Positions 7,885-15,049 are shown, counted from the first letter of the stretch. The stretch is 21,083 nucleotides of DNA from an uncultured Veillonella sp. (GCF_900545205.1 NZ_UQYC01000032.1:1-21083); one strand, 5' to 3'. Made by a program: numbers and translations. The notes: generated from the letters alone by a model not told the origin.

Positions 7885-8718
7885 TTAATCAATAGGAAGT
7901 TCTGTTTCGAAGACTTCCTCAGCAGGGCCAGTCATGAGCACCGTGCCATCCTCCAAGTATGAAATATGTAATGTTCCTAAATAGAGCTCTACATCTACTT
8001 CGCGACCAGTTAAGCCTTTTTCAAAGGACATAACAGCAGAAGCACAAGAGCCTGTACCACATGCTAAGGTGGCGCCGGCACCGCGTTCCCATGTGCGAAC
8101 CTTGATGTGCTTATCATTTACTACCTCGATGTAGTTAACATTCGTATTGGATGGGAATGCATCGTGTTTTTCAATGATAGGACCTTGTGTCGTTACAGGC
8201 GCCTTTGTAATGTCATTGATATACACCTCTGTATGAGGAACGCCGAGTAATACGGAGCTTACTGTTACTGTTTCGCCGTTTACATCGAGGTCTACGTCGA
8301 TAACCTTATCCATATTTACATCCATCGGAATGTCTTGGGCTGCAAAGAATGGCTTGCCCATGTCTACAGTAACTTGTGTGACTATACCATTTTCGATAGT
8401 TAAGGTAGGTTTCATTACACCGGCCAAGGTTTCGATGGTAAAAGTTTCTTTAGTAATTTCTCCGTGTTCATAGGCATATTTGGCAAAGCAACGGATTGCA
8501 TTACCGCACATTTCTGCTTCACTACCATCAGAGTTAATAATGCGCATGCGCACATCACAGGTTTTTGAAGGAACTAGAATGGCAAGACCGTCGGCACCGA
8601 TACCAGTACGACGATCGCAAAGGCGAATCGCCAAATCAGTATAGTCCTTGTTAGCACCTTGAGGGTCGGCAAAGAGGATAAAATCATTGCCAAGACCATG
8701 CATTTTAGTTAATTTCAT
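7885..8718 (-). CDS. dapF: Diaminopimelate epimerase
   Basis: 277 residues, the normal family length. It interconverts LL- and meso-diaminopimelate by a two-cysteine, cofactor-free mechanism, feeding lysine synthesis and peptidoglycan cross-linking. The N-terminal MKLTKMHGLGNDFIL is classic. Catalytic Cys71 lies in NSDGSEAEMCGNAIRC and the partner Cys220 in GAGATLACGTGSCAS; both are intact, as is the substrate-binding RTWERGAGAT. I chose the ATG at 8718 because AGGAGA precedes it and the family motif starts there; an upstream in-frame start at 8733 would fall inside the leader. It heads the minus-strand run dapF-nhaC-fruK-fruA and no other dap gene is nearby. Its leader carries a hairpin that may control translation. 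Confidence 0.96.
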   Translation of the reverse strand: MKLTKMHGLGNDFILFADPQGANKDYTDLAIRLCDRRTGIGADGLAILVPSKTCDVRMRIINSDGSEAEMCGNAIRCFAKYAYEHGEITKETFTIETLAGVMKPTLTIENGIVTQVTVDMGKPFFAAQDIPMDVNMDKVIDVDLDVNGETVTVSSVLLGVPHTEVYINDITKAPVTTQGPIIEKHDAFPSNTNVNYIEVVNDKHIKVRTWERGAGATLACGTGSCASAVMSFEKGLTGREVDVELYLGTLHISYLEDGTVLMTGPAEEVFETELPID

Positions 8719-8769
8719 AAAGTCTCCTATCAATAAGTAAGACTTTCACCATGAAGCCCGTGAAAGTCT
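8719..8769 (-). promoter_or_regulatory. dapF leader with mutually exclusive hairpins
   Basis: In the dapF mRNA direction, AGACTTTCAC (8769-8760) pairs perfectly with GTGAAAGTCT (8749-8740) across a 10-nt loop. A second copy of AGACTTT (8725-8719) lies between the AGGAG ribosome binding site and the ATG, overlapping the site's last two bases. The AAAGTCT arm can therefore pair either upstream (10 bp) or downstream (7 bp), the latter covering the start region. No T-run follows, so it is not a terminator. The switch role is inference. Confidence 0.45.
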
Positions 8770-8798
8770 CATATGTATATTATTATATATTCTATATT

Positions 8799-8807
8799 AT
8801 TATATCA
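8799..8807 (-). promoter_or_regulatory. Candidate extended -10 promoter for dapF
   Basis: Read on the minus strand this is TGATATAAT, a perfect extended -10, about 80 bp before the dapF ATG. The sequence where a -35 would lie is weak, which extended -10 promoters tolerate. Confidence 0.5.
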
Positions 8808-8870
8808 TAAATGACCCTTAATTATGTGGTGGAACTTTATAAAATTATAGCGAAAGTAAGTGAAAAATAA

Positions 8871-8880
8871 CCCACGTGGG
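8871..8880. promoter_or_regulatory. CCCACGTGGG palindrome upstream of ptsI
   Basis: A perfect 10-bp GC-rich palindrome in an otherwise AT-rich divergent region, about 40 bp upstream of the candidate ptsI -35. It is a plausible operator. It does not match a catabolite-response (cre) element, and I do not know its regulator. Confidence 0.35.
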
Positions 8881-8919
8881 ACGATTAAATAGGCGGATAT
8901 AAAGGGCTCTATTACTTTA

Positions 8920-8949
8920 TTGTTTGTCAGAGAAATGATAGAATATAGA
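8920..8949 (+). promoter_or_regulatory. Candidate ptsI promoter
   Basis: TTGTTT (8920-8925) and TATAGA (8944-8949) are separated by 18 bp. The start of transcription would fall about 30 bp before the ptsI ATG, downstream of the CCCACGTGGG palindrome. Match to consensus is moderate. Confidence 0.4.
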
Positions 8950-8985
8950 GTAATGTAGTTTATCGTAATAGAAAGAGGAACACAT

Positions 8986-10713
8986 ATGCGAATTCAAGGG
9001 ATTTCTGGATCTCGTGGCGTTGCAGTAGGCAATGTATATAGATATATTCAAGAGGAAATAGTCATTCCTGATTACACTGTAGCAGAGGATAAGGTAGAAG
9101 CGGAAATTGGTAAGTTCGCTTCTGCTATGGCAGCTACCTTAAAGCAATTAGATACAATTCGTCAAAAGGCGTTGAAAGACATGGGCCCTGAAGAGGCGGC
9201 GATTTTTGAAGCGCATATGCAAATCGCGCAAGACCCATCCTTGTCTGATGGTATTAAATCCCTCGTTGAGTCTAGCCATACTAATGTTGTAGCGGCTACA
9301 GCTCAAACTATTGAAACCTTTGCCAATATCTTCCTCGGTATGGAAGATCCATACATGCGTGAACGCGGTGCAGATATCAAAGATATTGGTGATCGTTTGA
9401 TGCGCAATATGTTAGGCATGAACCCTCGTGGTTTATCCCATATTTCTGGAGAGGTTATTTTGGTGGCTCATGATTTGGCACCATCTGATACAGCTTCTCT
9501 TGATAAAAATGTGGTAAAAGGCATTGTAACAGCTGCTGGTGGTCCTACATCTCATGCGGCTATCATGGCACGCACCTTGGAAGTCCCTGCCGTTATGGGC
9601 GTTGGTGATATTGAAGGCTTCGTAGATGGCGAAAAAGCAGTTGTACTTGGTACAGATGGTATTGTGGAAACAAATCCATCTGATGCGGATTGGACTGAAT
9701 ATACAAATCAAGCGGCTGCATACCAAGAGGAATTGAAACGGTTGCGCGAATCTGCCAATCTTGAAGCTAAGACTACAGATGGTCATCATGTCGAATTATT
9801 TGGCAATATCGGTAAGTCTAAAGATGCTAAACATGCTCTTACAATGGGCGCACAAGGTATCGGCTTATACCGTACAGAATTCTTGTATATGGAAAATGAT
9901 GAATTGCCAGCAGAAGATGTACAGTTCGAAGAATATAAAAAGGTTGCAGAAGATATGCAGGGGCAGCCTGTTATCATTCGTACCATGGATATTGGTGGTG
10001 ACAAGGAGTTGAAGTGCCTTGATTTGCCAACTGAAATGAATCCATTTCTTGGTTACCGTGCAATTCGTATTTCCTTGAACCGTCCAGATATCTTCAAAGT
10101 ACAATTGCGTGCGTTATTGCGTGCTAGTGCCTTTGGCGATATTCACATCATGTATCCTATGATTGCTTCCGTAGAAGAAGTGAAACAAGCGAATGCTATG
10201 CTTGAAGAATGTAAGGCAGAACTTACAGCAGAAGGCAAAGAATTCAATAAAGCTATTAAGGTTGGTATTATGATCGAAGTACCAGCGGCGGCTGTGATTT
10301 CTCCAATCTTGGCTAAATACGTAGACTTCTTCAGTATTGGTACCAACGATTTGTGTCAATACACCTTGGCAGTAGACCGTATGAACGAATCTATTGGCGC
10401 TCTATATCAACCATTGCATCCAGGCGTATTACGTCTTATCAAACATGTTATCGATGCGAGCCATGAACAAGGTAAATTTACAGGCATGTGCGGTGAACTC
10501 GCTAGTGACCCTGTAGCTACCATGATTTTATTAGGCCTTGGCCTTGATGAATTCTCTATGACAGCGTCTTCTATACCACTTATTAAGAAAATCTTGCGTT
10601 CCGTTTCTAAAGCAGAATGTGAAGAGGTGGCTAATAAAGCGCTTTCCATGGATACAGCAGAAGAAATTACAGAATATGCTAAATCTGTACTAGCTGAAAA
10701 AGGCTTACTATAA
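8986..10713 (+). CDS. ptsI: PTS enzyme I (phosphoenolpyruvate-protein phosphotransferase)
   Basis: 575 residues, the standard length. It transfers phosphate from phosphoenolpyruvate to HPr in the cytoplasm as the first step of all PTS sugar uptake. The N-terminal HPr-binding/phosphohistidine half contains the active His190 in GGPTSHAAIMARTL. The C-terminal PEP-binding barrel includes GIGLYRTEFLYM, the IMYPMIAS strand, IGTNDLCQYTLAVDR, and the catalytic Cys region GKFTGMCGELASDP. All key elements are present. The ATG at 8986 is preceded by AAAGAGG. It is followed after 118 bp by ptsH, the reverse of the common ptsH-ptsI order, and is divergent from dapF. FruA (fructose IIABC) 3.5 kb away is its likely client. 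Confidence 0.97.
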   Translation: MRIQGISGSRGVAVGNVYRYIQEEIVIPDYTVAEDKVEAEIGKFASAMAATLKQLDTIRQKALKDMGPEEAAIFEAHMQIAQDPSLSDGIKSLVESSHTNVVAATAQTIETFANIFLGMEDPYMRERGADIKDIGDRLMRNMLGMNPRGLSHISGEVILVAHDLAPSDTASLDKNVVKGIVTAAGGPTSHAAIMARTLEVPAVMGVGDIEGFVDGEKAVVLGTDGIVETNPSDADWTEYTNQAAAYQEELKRLRESANLEAKTTDGHHVELFGNIGKSKDAKHALTMGAQGIGLYRTEFLYMENDELPAEDVQFEEYKKVAEDMQGQPVIIRTMDIGGDKELKCLDLPTEMNPFLGYRAIRISLNRPDIFKVQLRALLRASAFGDIHIMYPMIASVEEVKQANAMLEECKAELTAEGKEFNKAIKVGIMIEVPAAAVISPILAKYVDFFSIGTNDLCQYTLAVDRMNESIGALYQPLHPGVLRLIKHVIDASHEQGKFTGMCGELASDPVATMILLGLGLDEFSMTASSIPLIKKILRSVSKAECEEVANKALSMDTAEEITEYAKSVLAEKGLL

Positions 10714-10733
10714 TTCTGTTGTATAGCAAATAA

Positions 10734-10757
10734 CTTTCAATATACTTGAATTGAAAG
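10734..10757 (+). repeat. Inverted repeat after ptsI
   Basis: CTTTCAAT and ATTGAAAG form an 8-bp stem with an 8-nt loop, 20 bp past the ptsI stop. No T-run follows, so it is a weak terminator at best. It overlaps the -35 of the candidate ptsH promoter and could be an operator. Confidence 0.4.
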
Positions 10758-10775
10758 GCTTGAAATTGATACAAT
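10746..10775 (+). promoter_or_regulatory. Candidate ptsH promoter
   Basis: TTGAAT (10746-10751), 18-bp spacer, TACAAT (10770-10775). This would give ptsH its own transcript, matching the expectation that HPr is needed in excess over enzyme I. Confidence 0.5.
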
Positions 10776-10795
10776 ATATCTATTAGAACGTATGG

Positions 10796-10812
10796 GATAG
10801 GCACTGCCTATC
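10796..10812 (+). promoter_or_regulatory. Hairpin in ptsH leader
   Basis: GATAGGC-ACT-GCCTATC, a 7-bp stem with a 3-nt loop, ends 9 bp before the AGAGG ribosome binding site of ptsH. It may stabilise the mRNA 5' end or hold the site open; the role is inferred. Confidence 0.4.
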
Positions 10813-10831
10813 GAGATAGAAAGAGGTTATC

Positions 10832-11092
10832 ATGAAAGAATTAACAGTAGAAATTACTAACGAATCTGGTTTACATGCTCGTCCTGCTACAGCTTTCACA
10901 CAATTGGCTGCTAAATATGCTTCCAAATTGACAATCGCTGCTAATGGTAAAACAGCTGATGCTAAATCCATCTTAACTGTATTGACTTTGGGCGCTACAA
11001 AAGGCACATCCGTTACATTAACAGCTGACGGTGCTGATGAAGACGACGCACTTGCTGCATTGAGCGAATTCTTAACAACTAACCACGACTAA
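10832..11092 (+). CDS. ptsH: PTS phosphocarrier protein HPr
   Basis: 86 residues, typical HPr size. It shuttles phosphate from enzyme I to the IIA domain of sugar permeases. The active His15 is in NESGLHARPAT, followed by Arg17. The region around Ser46 (ADAKSILTVLTLG) matches the Gram-positive-type regulatory serine phosphorylated by HPr kinase, so carbon-catabolite signalling through HPr-Ser-P is possible if an hprK exists elsewhere. The ATG at 10832 is preceded by AGAGG at good spacing. It sits behind ptsI, with its own likely promoter, and ends at a strong terminator. Confidence 0.97.
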   Translation: MKELTVEITNESGLHARPATAFTQLAAKYASKLTIAANGKTADAKSILTVLTLGATKGTSVTLTADGADEDDALAALSEFLTTNHD

Positions 11093-11108
11093 TACAATGT
11101 GGTAATAC

Positions 11109-11139
11109 AAAGGACTCTACGAATGTAGAGTCCTTTTTT
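11109..11139 (+). terminator. Intrinsic terminator of ptsI-ptsH
   Basis: AAAGGACTCTAC-GAAT-GTAGAGTCCTTT followed by a T-run: a 12-bp perfect stem with a tetraloop. Confidence 0.92.
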
Positions 11140-11146
11140 GTTGATC

Positions 11147-11185
11147 TATATGTTTTATGTATATGATTTTTGTATATGTTTTATG
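11147..11185. repeat. Short direct repeat in spacer
   Basis: TATATGTTTTATG occurs at 11147-11159 and 11173-11185. A similar TATGTTTTATG recurs near 21043. They lie in AT-rich spacer between convergent terminators, and composition alone may explain them. Confidence 0.3.
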
Positions 11186-11259
11186 TTTTGGTTGATTTGA
11201 TTAAATGTTACCTTTAATTTAATATGGTGAATTTACAAAACTATTAGCGTGTAGTTTCA

Positions 11260-11294
11260 AATAAAAAGGAAGAGGCGGTTTAGCCTCTTCCTTA
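11260..11294 (-). terminator. Intrinsic terminator of csoR-like gene
   Basis: On the minus strand AAGGAAGAGGC pairs with GCCTCTTCCTT (11-bp stem, 6-nt loop), followed by TTTTTATTT. The stem includes the TAA stop of the gene, so termination is tightly packed against translation. Confidence 0.88.
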
Positions 11295-11570
11295 TTTTCC
11301 CATGTTTGCAAAGCGCTCTACAGCCTTTGTAAAGTCGCTAATGGTTTTTTCTACGTCACCGTGTTCGATACCATCTCGTACGCAGTGGTTGATATGCCCT
11401 TCAAGGACTACTTGACCTACTTTATGTAGTGCAGACTTAGCTGCATTAATTTGGCTCAACACATCTTCGCATGGAATGTCTTCTTCAATCATTCGATCAA
11501 TAGCTTGCACTTGACCAAGGATTTTACGCAATCGACGATGTAGATTTTCTGAATCCATACATTGTTTCAT
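11292..11570 (-). CDS. csoR: CsoR/RcnR-family metal-sensing repressor, Cu(I)-type ligands
   Basis: 92 residues, all-helical CsoR/RcnR/FrmR (DUF156) family. Members bind operator DNA as tetramers and release it on binding metal, formaldehyde or sulfur species. I chose the ATG at 11570 because an excellent GGAGGAG lies upstream; an earlier in-frame ATG at 11603 would add 11 residues. The family core HRRLRKILGQVQAIDRMIEE is clear. Cys34 (DIPCEDVL), His59 and Cys63 (EGHINHCVRD) have the 25- and 4-residue spacing of the Cys-His-Cys copper site in Mycobacterium CsoR, which argues against the persulfide sensor CstR (no His). An extra Cys4 is present. Family members usually sit beside a copA, copZ or efflux gene; none is here, so it may act in trans. 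It is monocistronic and convergent with ptsH. Confidence 0.85.
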   Translation of the reverse strand: MKQCMDSENLHRRLRKILGQVQAIDRMIEEDIPCEDVLSQINAAKSALHKVGQVVLEGHINHCVRDGIEHGDVEKTISDFTKAVERFANMGK

Positions 11571-11610
11571 AATACTCCTCCAATGGGCATGTTTTTTTAT
11601 CATCCTTATT

Positions 11611-11640
11611 ATTATACTCCATGTAAAGTTTGTAATACAA
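11611..11640 (-). promoter_or_regulatory. Candidate csoR promoter
   Basis: On the minus strand, TTGTAT (11640-11635), 18-bp spacer, TATAAT (11616-11611), about 40 bp before the csoR start. I see no TACCC/GGGTA dyad over it, so autoregulation is not evident. Confidence 0.55.
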
Positions 11641-11943
11641 CTTAATAAGTATACCTAATATGCATTAAATCTACATATATAAATTTATATTGTATATGGA
11701 TGTATGTGAATATCTGTATTCAAAGGTACATTTAAATATATACTTTTAAAATAGCATGGCACGTATTTTATATTATACACATCTATTTAGACCTTGTAAT
11801 ATATATCTTCTTCTTAATTGATGTGATACAATACATTTAATACACAATGTGTTTGTATATGTATATAAGGTACTGTAATGCATATAGAATTTAAATTTGT
11901 CTATAGGTATATACTACGGGCCTTTATGAAATAGGTGAAAGCA
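11641..11943. other. AT-rich divergent spacer, no gene seen
   Basis: About 300 bp between the csoR promoter and the GT51 gene. It holds many ATATA/TTTAA tracts and scattered -10-like hexamers (for example TACAAT at 11827-11832 after TTGATG), but I find no reading frame, RNA gene or strong dyad. The AGGTGA ribosome binding site of the next gene is at 11933-11938. Confidence 0.5.
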
Positions 11944-12750
11944 ATGAAAGTGTTTCGCTACCTTCGGAACCTAGTGGTATTTGTGTTAGTTATGATACTG
12001 GCCGTGTTTATATATGATGGATACCATAGGGTTCAAGGTACAGATCGTGAAAGTAACGCGCATACAACTGTTGAAAAACGCATAGAACAAGGTGAAGATA
12101 CCCTTAGTCGCACAGATCGTATTATACGATTATTTACCTTTAAAGAAAAGGTAGAGACGGCACTGAACCAACGTGTTTCTAAAGAACATTGGGTAAAGGG
12201 AGATGTCATTCCAGAATATACAAAGAATGCACTCATCGCCATAGAGGATAAGCGATATTATAAGCATGGTGCTATAGATGTACTTGGTATCATTCGCGCC
12301 TTTTATACGAATACCATCGCTGGTGAAACTGTAGAGGGCGGCAGCACCATAACACAACAAGTCGTAAAAAATCTGTTCCTTTCATCAAAACGCATTATGA
12401 GCCGTAAGATAGAAGAAGCAATCTTGGCGAGTGAAATGGAACATTACTACACGAAGGAAGAAATTCTCACCATGTATTTAAATACCGTATATTATGGTCA
12501 CAATTACTACGGTATCTACGAAGCAGCTCATGGATACTTTGGGACAAGCCCAAGCCGATTGACACTAGGTCAAAGTGCTATGCTCGCAGCCTTACCTAAT
12601 GCACCATCCTACTTAGACCCTTATACGAACTATAAAGGGGCTAAGGCACGACAAAAACTAGTACTCGAACAAATGGTAGACCAAGGAATGATTACACAAG
12701 CCGAAGCTGATTATGCATACAAACAAGATTTGGGACTTGTGGACGAATAA
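11944..12750 (+). CDS. Monofunctional GT51 peptidoglycan glycosyltransferase
   Basis: 268 residues. It polymerises lipid II into glycan strands at the outer face of the inner membrane. One N-terminal membrane anchor (about residues 8-24, FVLVMILAVFIY) is followed by a ~60-residue polar stem and a GT51 domain: motif 1 IAIEDKRYYKHGAID with catalytic Glu101; motif 2 EGGSTITQQVVKNLF; motif 3 RKIEEAILASEMEHYYTKEEIL with the second glutamate near 158; then YLNTVYYGHNYYGIYEAAHGYFG. The protein ends right after the GT51 domain, so there is no transpeptidase domain: it resembles MtgA or the N-terminal half of a class A PBP. I prefer the ATG at 11944 with AGGTGA upstream; GTG at 11935 is an alternative. 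A terminator follows closely, so a truncated class A PBP is unlikely. Confidence 0.9.
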   Translation: MKVFRYLRNLVVFVLVMILAVFIYDGYHRVQGTDRESNAHTTVEKRIEQGEDTLSRTDRIIRLFTFKEKVETALNQRVSKEHWVKGDVIPEYTKNALIAIEDKRYYKHGAIDVLGIIRAFYTNTIAGETVEGGSTITQQVVKNLFLSSKRIMSRKIEEAILASEMEHYYTKEEILTMYLNTVYYGHNYYGIYEAAHGYFGTSPSRLTLGQSAMLAALPNAPSYLDPYTNYKGAKARQKLVLEQMVDQGMITQAEADYAYKQDLGLVDE

Positions 12751-12768
12751 TTAAATAACTATAGTAAC

Positions 12769-12811
12769 ATCTCTGTTAGTTGATTGATAATTGGCTAACA
12801 GAGATTTTTTT
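12769..12811 (+). terminator. Intrinsic terminator of GT51 gene
   Basis: ATCTCTGTTAG pairs with CTAACAGAGAT (11-bp stem, 15-nt loop), followed by seven T. Confidence 0.88.
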
Positions 12812-12868
12812 GCTACATTAAATAATAGACACATTTAGAGAGAGTTTTAACTGTTAGGAGTGTAAATA

Positions 12869-13567
12869 TTGGATAATGTTGAATTAAAGCAGTATGAGAA
12901 AGGTAACTATTCATCTATTTATATAGGTGCAAAACCTATTATTAAGTTTGCTATGCTTAGATTGGAGAACTTTATATCTTATTATTTAAGAGGACCTGGA
13001 GGGTTAGACTATAAGTCTGAAGTACTTGCTGTTGATTCTTATGCTCGTGAAATATTTTATATTGAACAAGCAGATGTTGATAAAATAGAAAACTGGATAG
13101 TTTATTACGATGATGAACATGATTGTATGGCCGTAAGATATTGCTTTTGGGATAAAGCATTAGATAGAGATATTCTAATGGCAGATGAATCTTTAAGGGT
13201 GCAAGTAAGAGAAAAATATATCGTTGATAAAATTCCGCATATTAGTAATCAAACTATTATTGGTGTAGATAAAACGATAAAACATAATATTTTAAATAGT
13301 ATAAATACTTTTGATGCAGCGATATCTAAGATGAATATATTAGAACTATTTGAGAATGTAGACTACTCTAAAGGTAATTATAGAATTACAAGATCTTATG
13401 ATTTAGATGTTCGTATTGAAGCTATTATCTGTGAGGAACAAAGTAATCTTCATTCCATCATAAATGAAATTAAGTCTTTGGTAGTGGGAAGGGTAAAAGA
13501 ACCCATTGAAACAACTGACTACGAGATTGCTTTGGATTACCAATTTTCACCTATTGATATTAAGTAA
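12869..13567 (+). CDS. Unrecognised cytoplasmic protein, AT-rich
   Basis: 232 residues from a TTG at 12869, chosen because TTAGGAG lies about 8 bases upstream; the next in-frame ATG is near residue 29 and has no such site. No signal peptide or membrane segment is visible, so it is probably cytoplasmic. It is rich in Ile, Asp, Tyr and Lys, with acidic patches (YYDDEHDC, KALDRDILMADES), and includes NYSSIYIGAKPIIKFAMLRLENFISYY and a C-terminal ETTDYEIALDYQFSP. I recognise no catalytic motif. It is visibly more AT-rich than the arg, pts and fru genes, uses many ATA and AGA codons, and is bounded on both sides by intrinsic terminators as a one-gene unit. These signs fit recent acquisition. An immunity-like or stress protein would suit the profile, but nothing shows it. 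Confidence 0.7.
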   Translation: MDNVELKQYEKGNYSSIYIGAKPIIKFAMLRLENFISYYLRGPGGLDYKSEVLAVDSYAREIFYIEQADVDKIENWIVYYDDEHDCMAVRYCFWDKALDRDILMADESLRVQVREKYIVDKIPHISNQTIIGVDKTIKHNILNSINTFDAAISKMNILELFENVDYSKGNYRITRSYDLDVRIEAIICEEQSNLHSIINEIKSLVVGRVKEPIETTDYEIALDYQFSPIDIK

Positions 13568-13593
13568 GGACAGACGGATAATCGTAAGAAGTG

Positions 13594-13633
13594 AAGCTAT
13601 ATCTAGTGCTAAATTACTAGATATAGCTTTTTT
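13594..13633 (+). terminator. Intrinsic terminator of unknown gene
   Basis: AAGCTATATCTAGT pairs with ACTAGATATAGCTT (14-bp perfect stem, 8-nt loop), followed by a T-run. Confidence 0.92.
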
Positions 13634-13670
13634 ATAATTGATTAGTTCGGAAACGAAATATATTATTAAA

Positions 13671-13716
13671 TTGAATAAAAATAATGCTTGCATTTATAAT
13701 TATACAGGTGTATACT
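13671..13716 (+). promoter_or_regulatory. argG promoter with ArgR-box-like site
   Basis: TTGCAT (13688-13693), 17-bp spacer, TATACT (13711-13716) is a good sigma-70 promoter. Directly upstream, TTGAATAAAAATAATGC (13671-13687) resembles the arginine repressor box (TGAAT-4 W-ATTCA) with one good half-site. TGCATTTATAAT and the hyphenated palindrome TATACA-GG-TGTATA (13700-13713) overlap the promoter. Repression by ArgR with arginine is the natural model; the match is by eye. Confidence 0.5.
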
Positions 13717-13778
13717 ATTTTTTATCAGAAAGAGGGAATGACCGTTGAGTTAGATGCCACGGTGCTTTCACAATTATC

Positions 13779-13787
13779 TGATATAAT
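13779..13787 (+). promoter_or_regulatory. Second candidate argG promoter (extended -10)
   Basis: TGATATAAT is a perfect extended -10, about 50 bp before the argG ATG. No good -35 is at the right distance. Confidence 0.4.
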
Positions 13788-13837
13788 ATTGATTATATGA
13801 GTTTAAATACATAGTAAGTTTTTTATGAGGTGTTATC

Positions 13838-15049
13838 ATGGGTAAAGCAAATAAAGTAGTACTCGCATATTCTGGTGGTTTGGACACATCTGTTATCATT
13901 CCTTGGTTAAAAGAAAATTATGGCGCTGAAGTTATTGCAGTGTGCGTAGACTTGGGACAACCTGAGGATTATGATGCAGTTGAGAAAAAAGCAATTAAAT
14001 CTGGTGCTTCTAAAGCGTACATCGTAGACGCTAAAGAAGAGTTCGTAAAAGATTATGTATGGCCAACAGTAAAAGCTGGTGCAATTTATGAAGGTAAATA
14101 TTTATTAGGTACATCCTTCGCTAGACCTTTGATTGGTAAAATCCTTGTAGATATTGCTAAAAAAGAAGGCGCTGATGCTATCGCTCACGGTGCGACTGGT
14201 AAAGGTAATGACCAAGTTCGTTTTGAACTTGCTATCAAAGCATTGGCTCCTAATATGAAAATCATTGCTCCTTGGAGAGAATGGGATTTGAAATCTAGAA
14301 CAGACTGCATGGAATACGCTGCTAAACACGACATTCCAGTTGTGGCTACAAAATCCCATCCATATTCTATGGACCAAAACGTATGGCATTTGTCCCATGA
14401 AGGCGGCGATCTTGAAAATCCAGCAAATGCTCCTAAAGATGATGTGTACTTGGTAACACATACTCCTGAACAAGCTCCAGATGAAGCTGGTTATGTAACT
14501 GTATCCTTCAAAGACGGTGTACCTGTAGCGGTAGATGGCCAAGAAGGTACTCCATTACAATTGTTAGAAAAACTCAACGAAATTGGCGCACACTATGGTG
14601 TAGGCGTTGTAGATATCGTTGAAAATAGATTAGTAGGTATGAAATCCCGTGGCGTTTATGAAAACCCAGGCGGCTCCATTATCATGTATGCTCACAGAGA
14701 ACTTGAATACCTTTGCCTCGATAGAGCTACATACCACTATAAAGAACTCATTGCCAACAAATACGCTGAACTCGTATACGATGGCATGTGGTTCGCACCA
14801 TTGATGAACGCTTTGCAAGCATTCGTTGATGAAACTCAAAAAACTGTAACTGGTGAAGTAAAACTTAAATTGTACAAAGGCAATATTATTTCTGCTGGTG
14901 CAACTTCTCCATACTCCTTGTACAGCGAAGATTTCGTAACATTCGAAGAAGACGATGTATACAACCAAGCTGATGCGGCTGGTTTCATCAACTTGTTCGG
15001 TTTACCTCTTAAAATTAATGCATTGATGAAAGAAAAGGCAGGTAAATAA
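13838..15049 (+). CDS. argG: Argininosuccinate synthase
   Basis: 403 residues, standard length. It condenses citrulline and aspartate with ATP to argininosuccinate, the penultimate step of arginine synthesis. The ATP-pyrophosphatase signature AYSGGLDTS is at residues 10-18. The family regions GATGKGNDQVRFELA, SHPYSMDQNVWHLSHEGGDLE (aspartate/citrulline site area) and the tetramerising C-terminus are present without gaps. The ATG at 13838 has TGAGGTG upstream. The stop overlaps the argH start (TAATG), so the two are translationally coupled. The upstream region has an ArgR-box-like element. Confidence 0.97.
   Translation: MGKANKVVLAYSGGLDTSVIIPWLKENYGAEVIAVCVDLGQPEDYDAVEKKAIKSGASKAYIVDAKEEFVKDYVWPTVKAGAIYEGKYLLGTSFARPLIGKILVDIAKKEGADAIAHGATGKGNDQVRFELAIKALAPNMKIIAPWREWDLKSRTDCMEYAAKHDIPVVATKSHPYSMDQNVWHLSHEGGDLENPANAPKDDVYLVTHTPEQAPDEAGYVTVSFKDGVPVAVDGQEGTPLQLLEKLNEIGAHYGVGVVDIVENRLVGMKSRGVYENPGGSIIMYAHRELEYLCLDRATYHYKELIANKYAELVYDGMWFAPLMNALQAFVDETQKTVTGEVKLKLYKGNIISAGATSPYSLYSEDFVTFEEDDVYNQADAAGFINLFGLPLKINALMKEKAGK

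Noticed and set aside
8740..8769. Intrinsic terminator upstream of dapF
   Set aside because: The stem is strong, but no T-run follows in the dapF direction, and it sits in the leader.
11944..12750. Truncated class A penicillin-binding protein pseudogene
   Set aside because: The GT51 domain is complete with all motifs, and a tight terminator follows the stop; no transpeptidase remnant is visible downstream.
13738..13800. A 20-codon leader peptide (MTVELDATVLSQL...) between promoter and argG
   Set aside because: The AGAGGG sequence is only one base before the ATG, too close for initiation, and the frame holds no arginine codons as an attenuator would.
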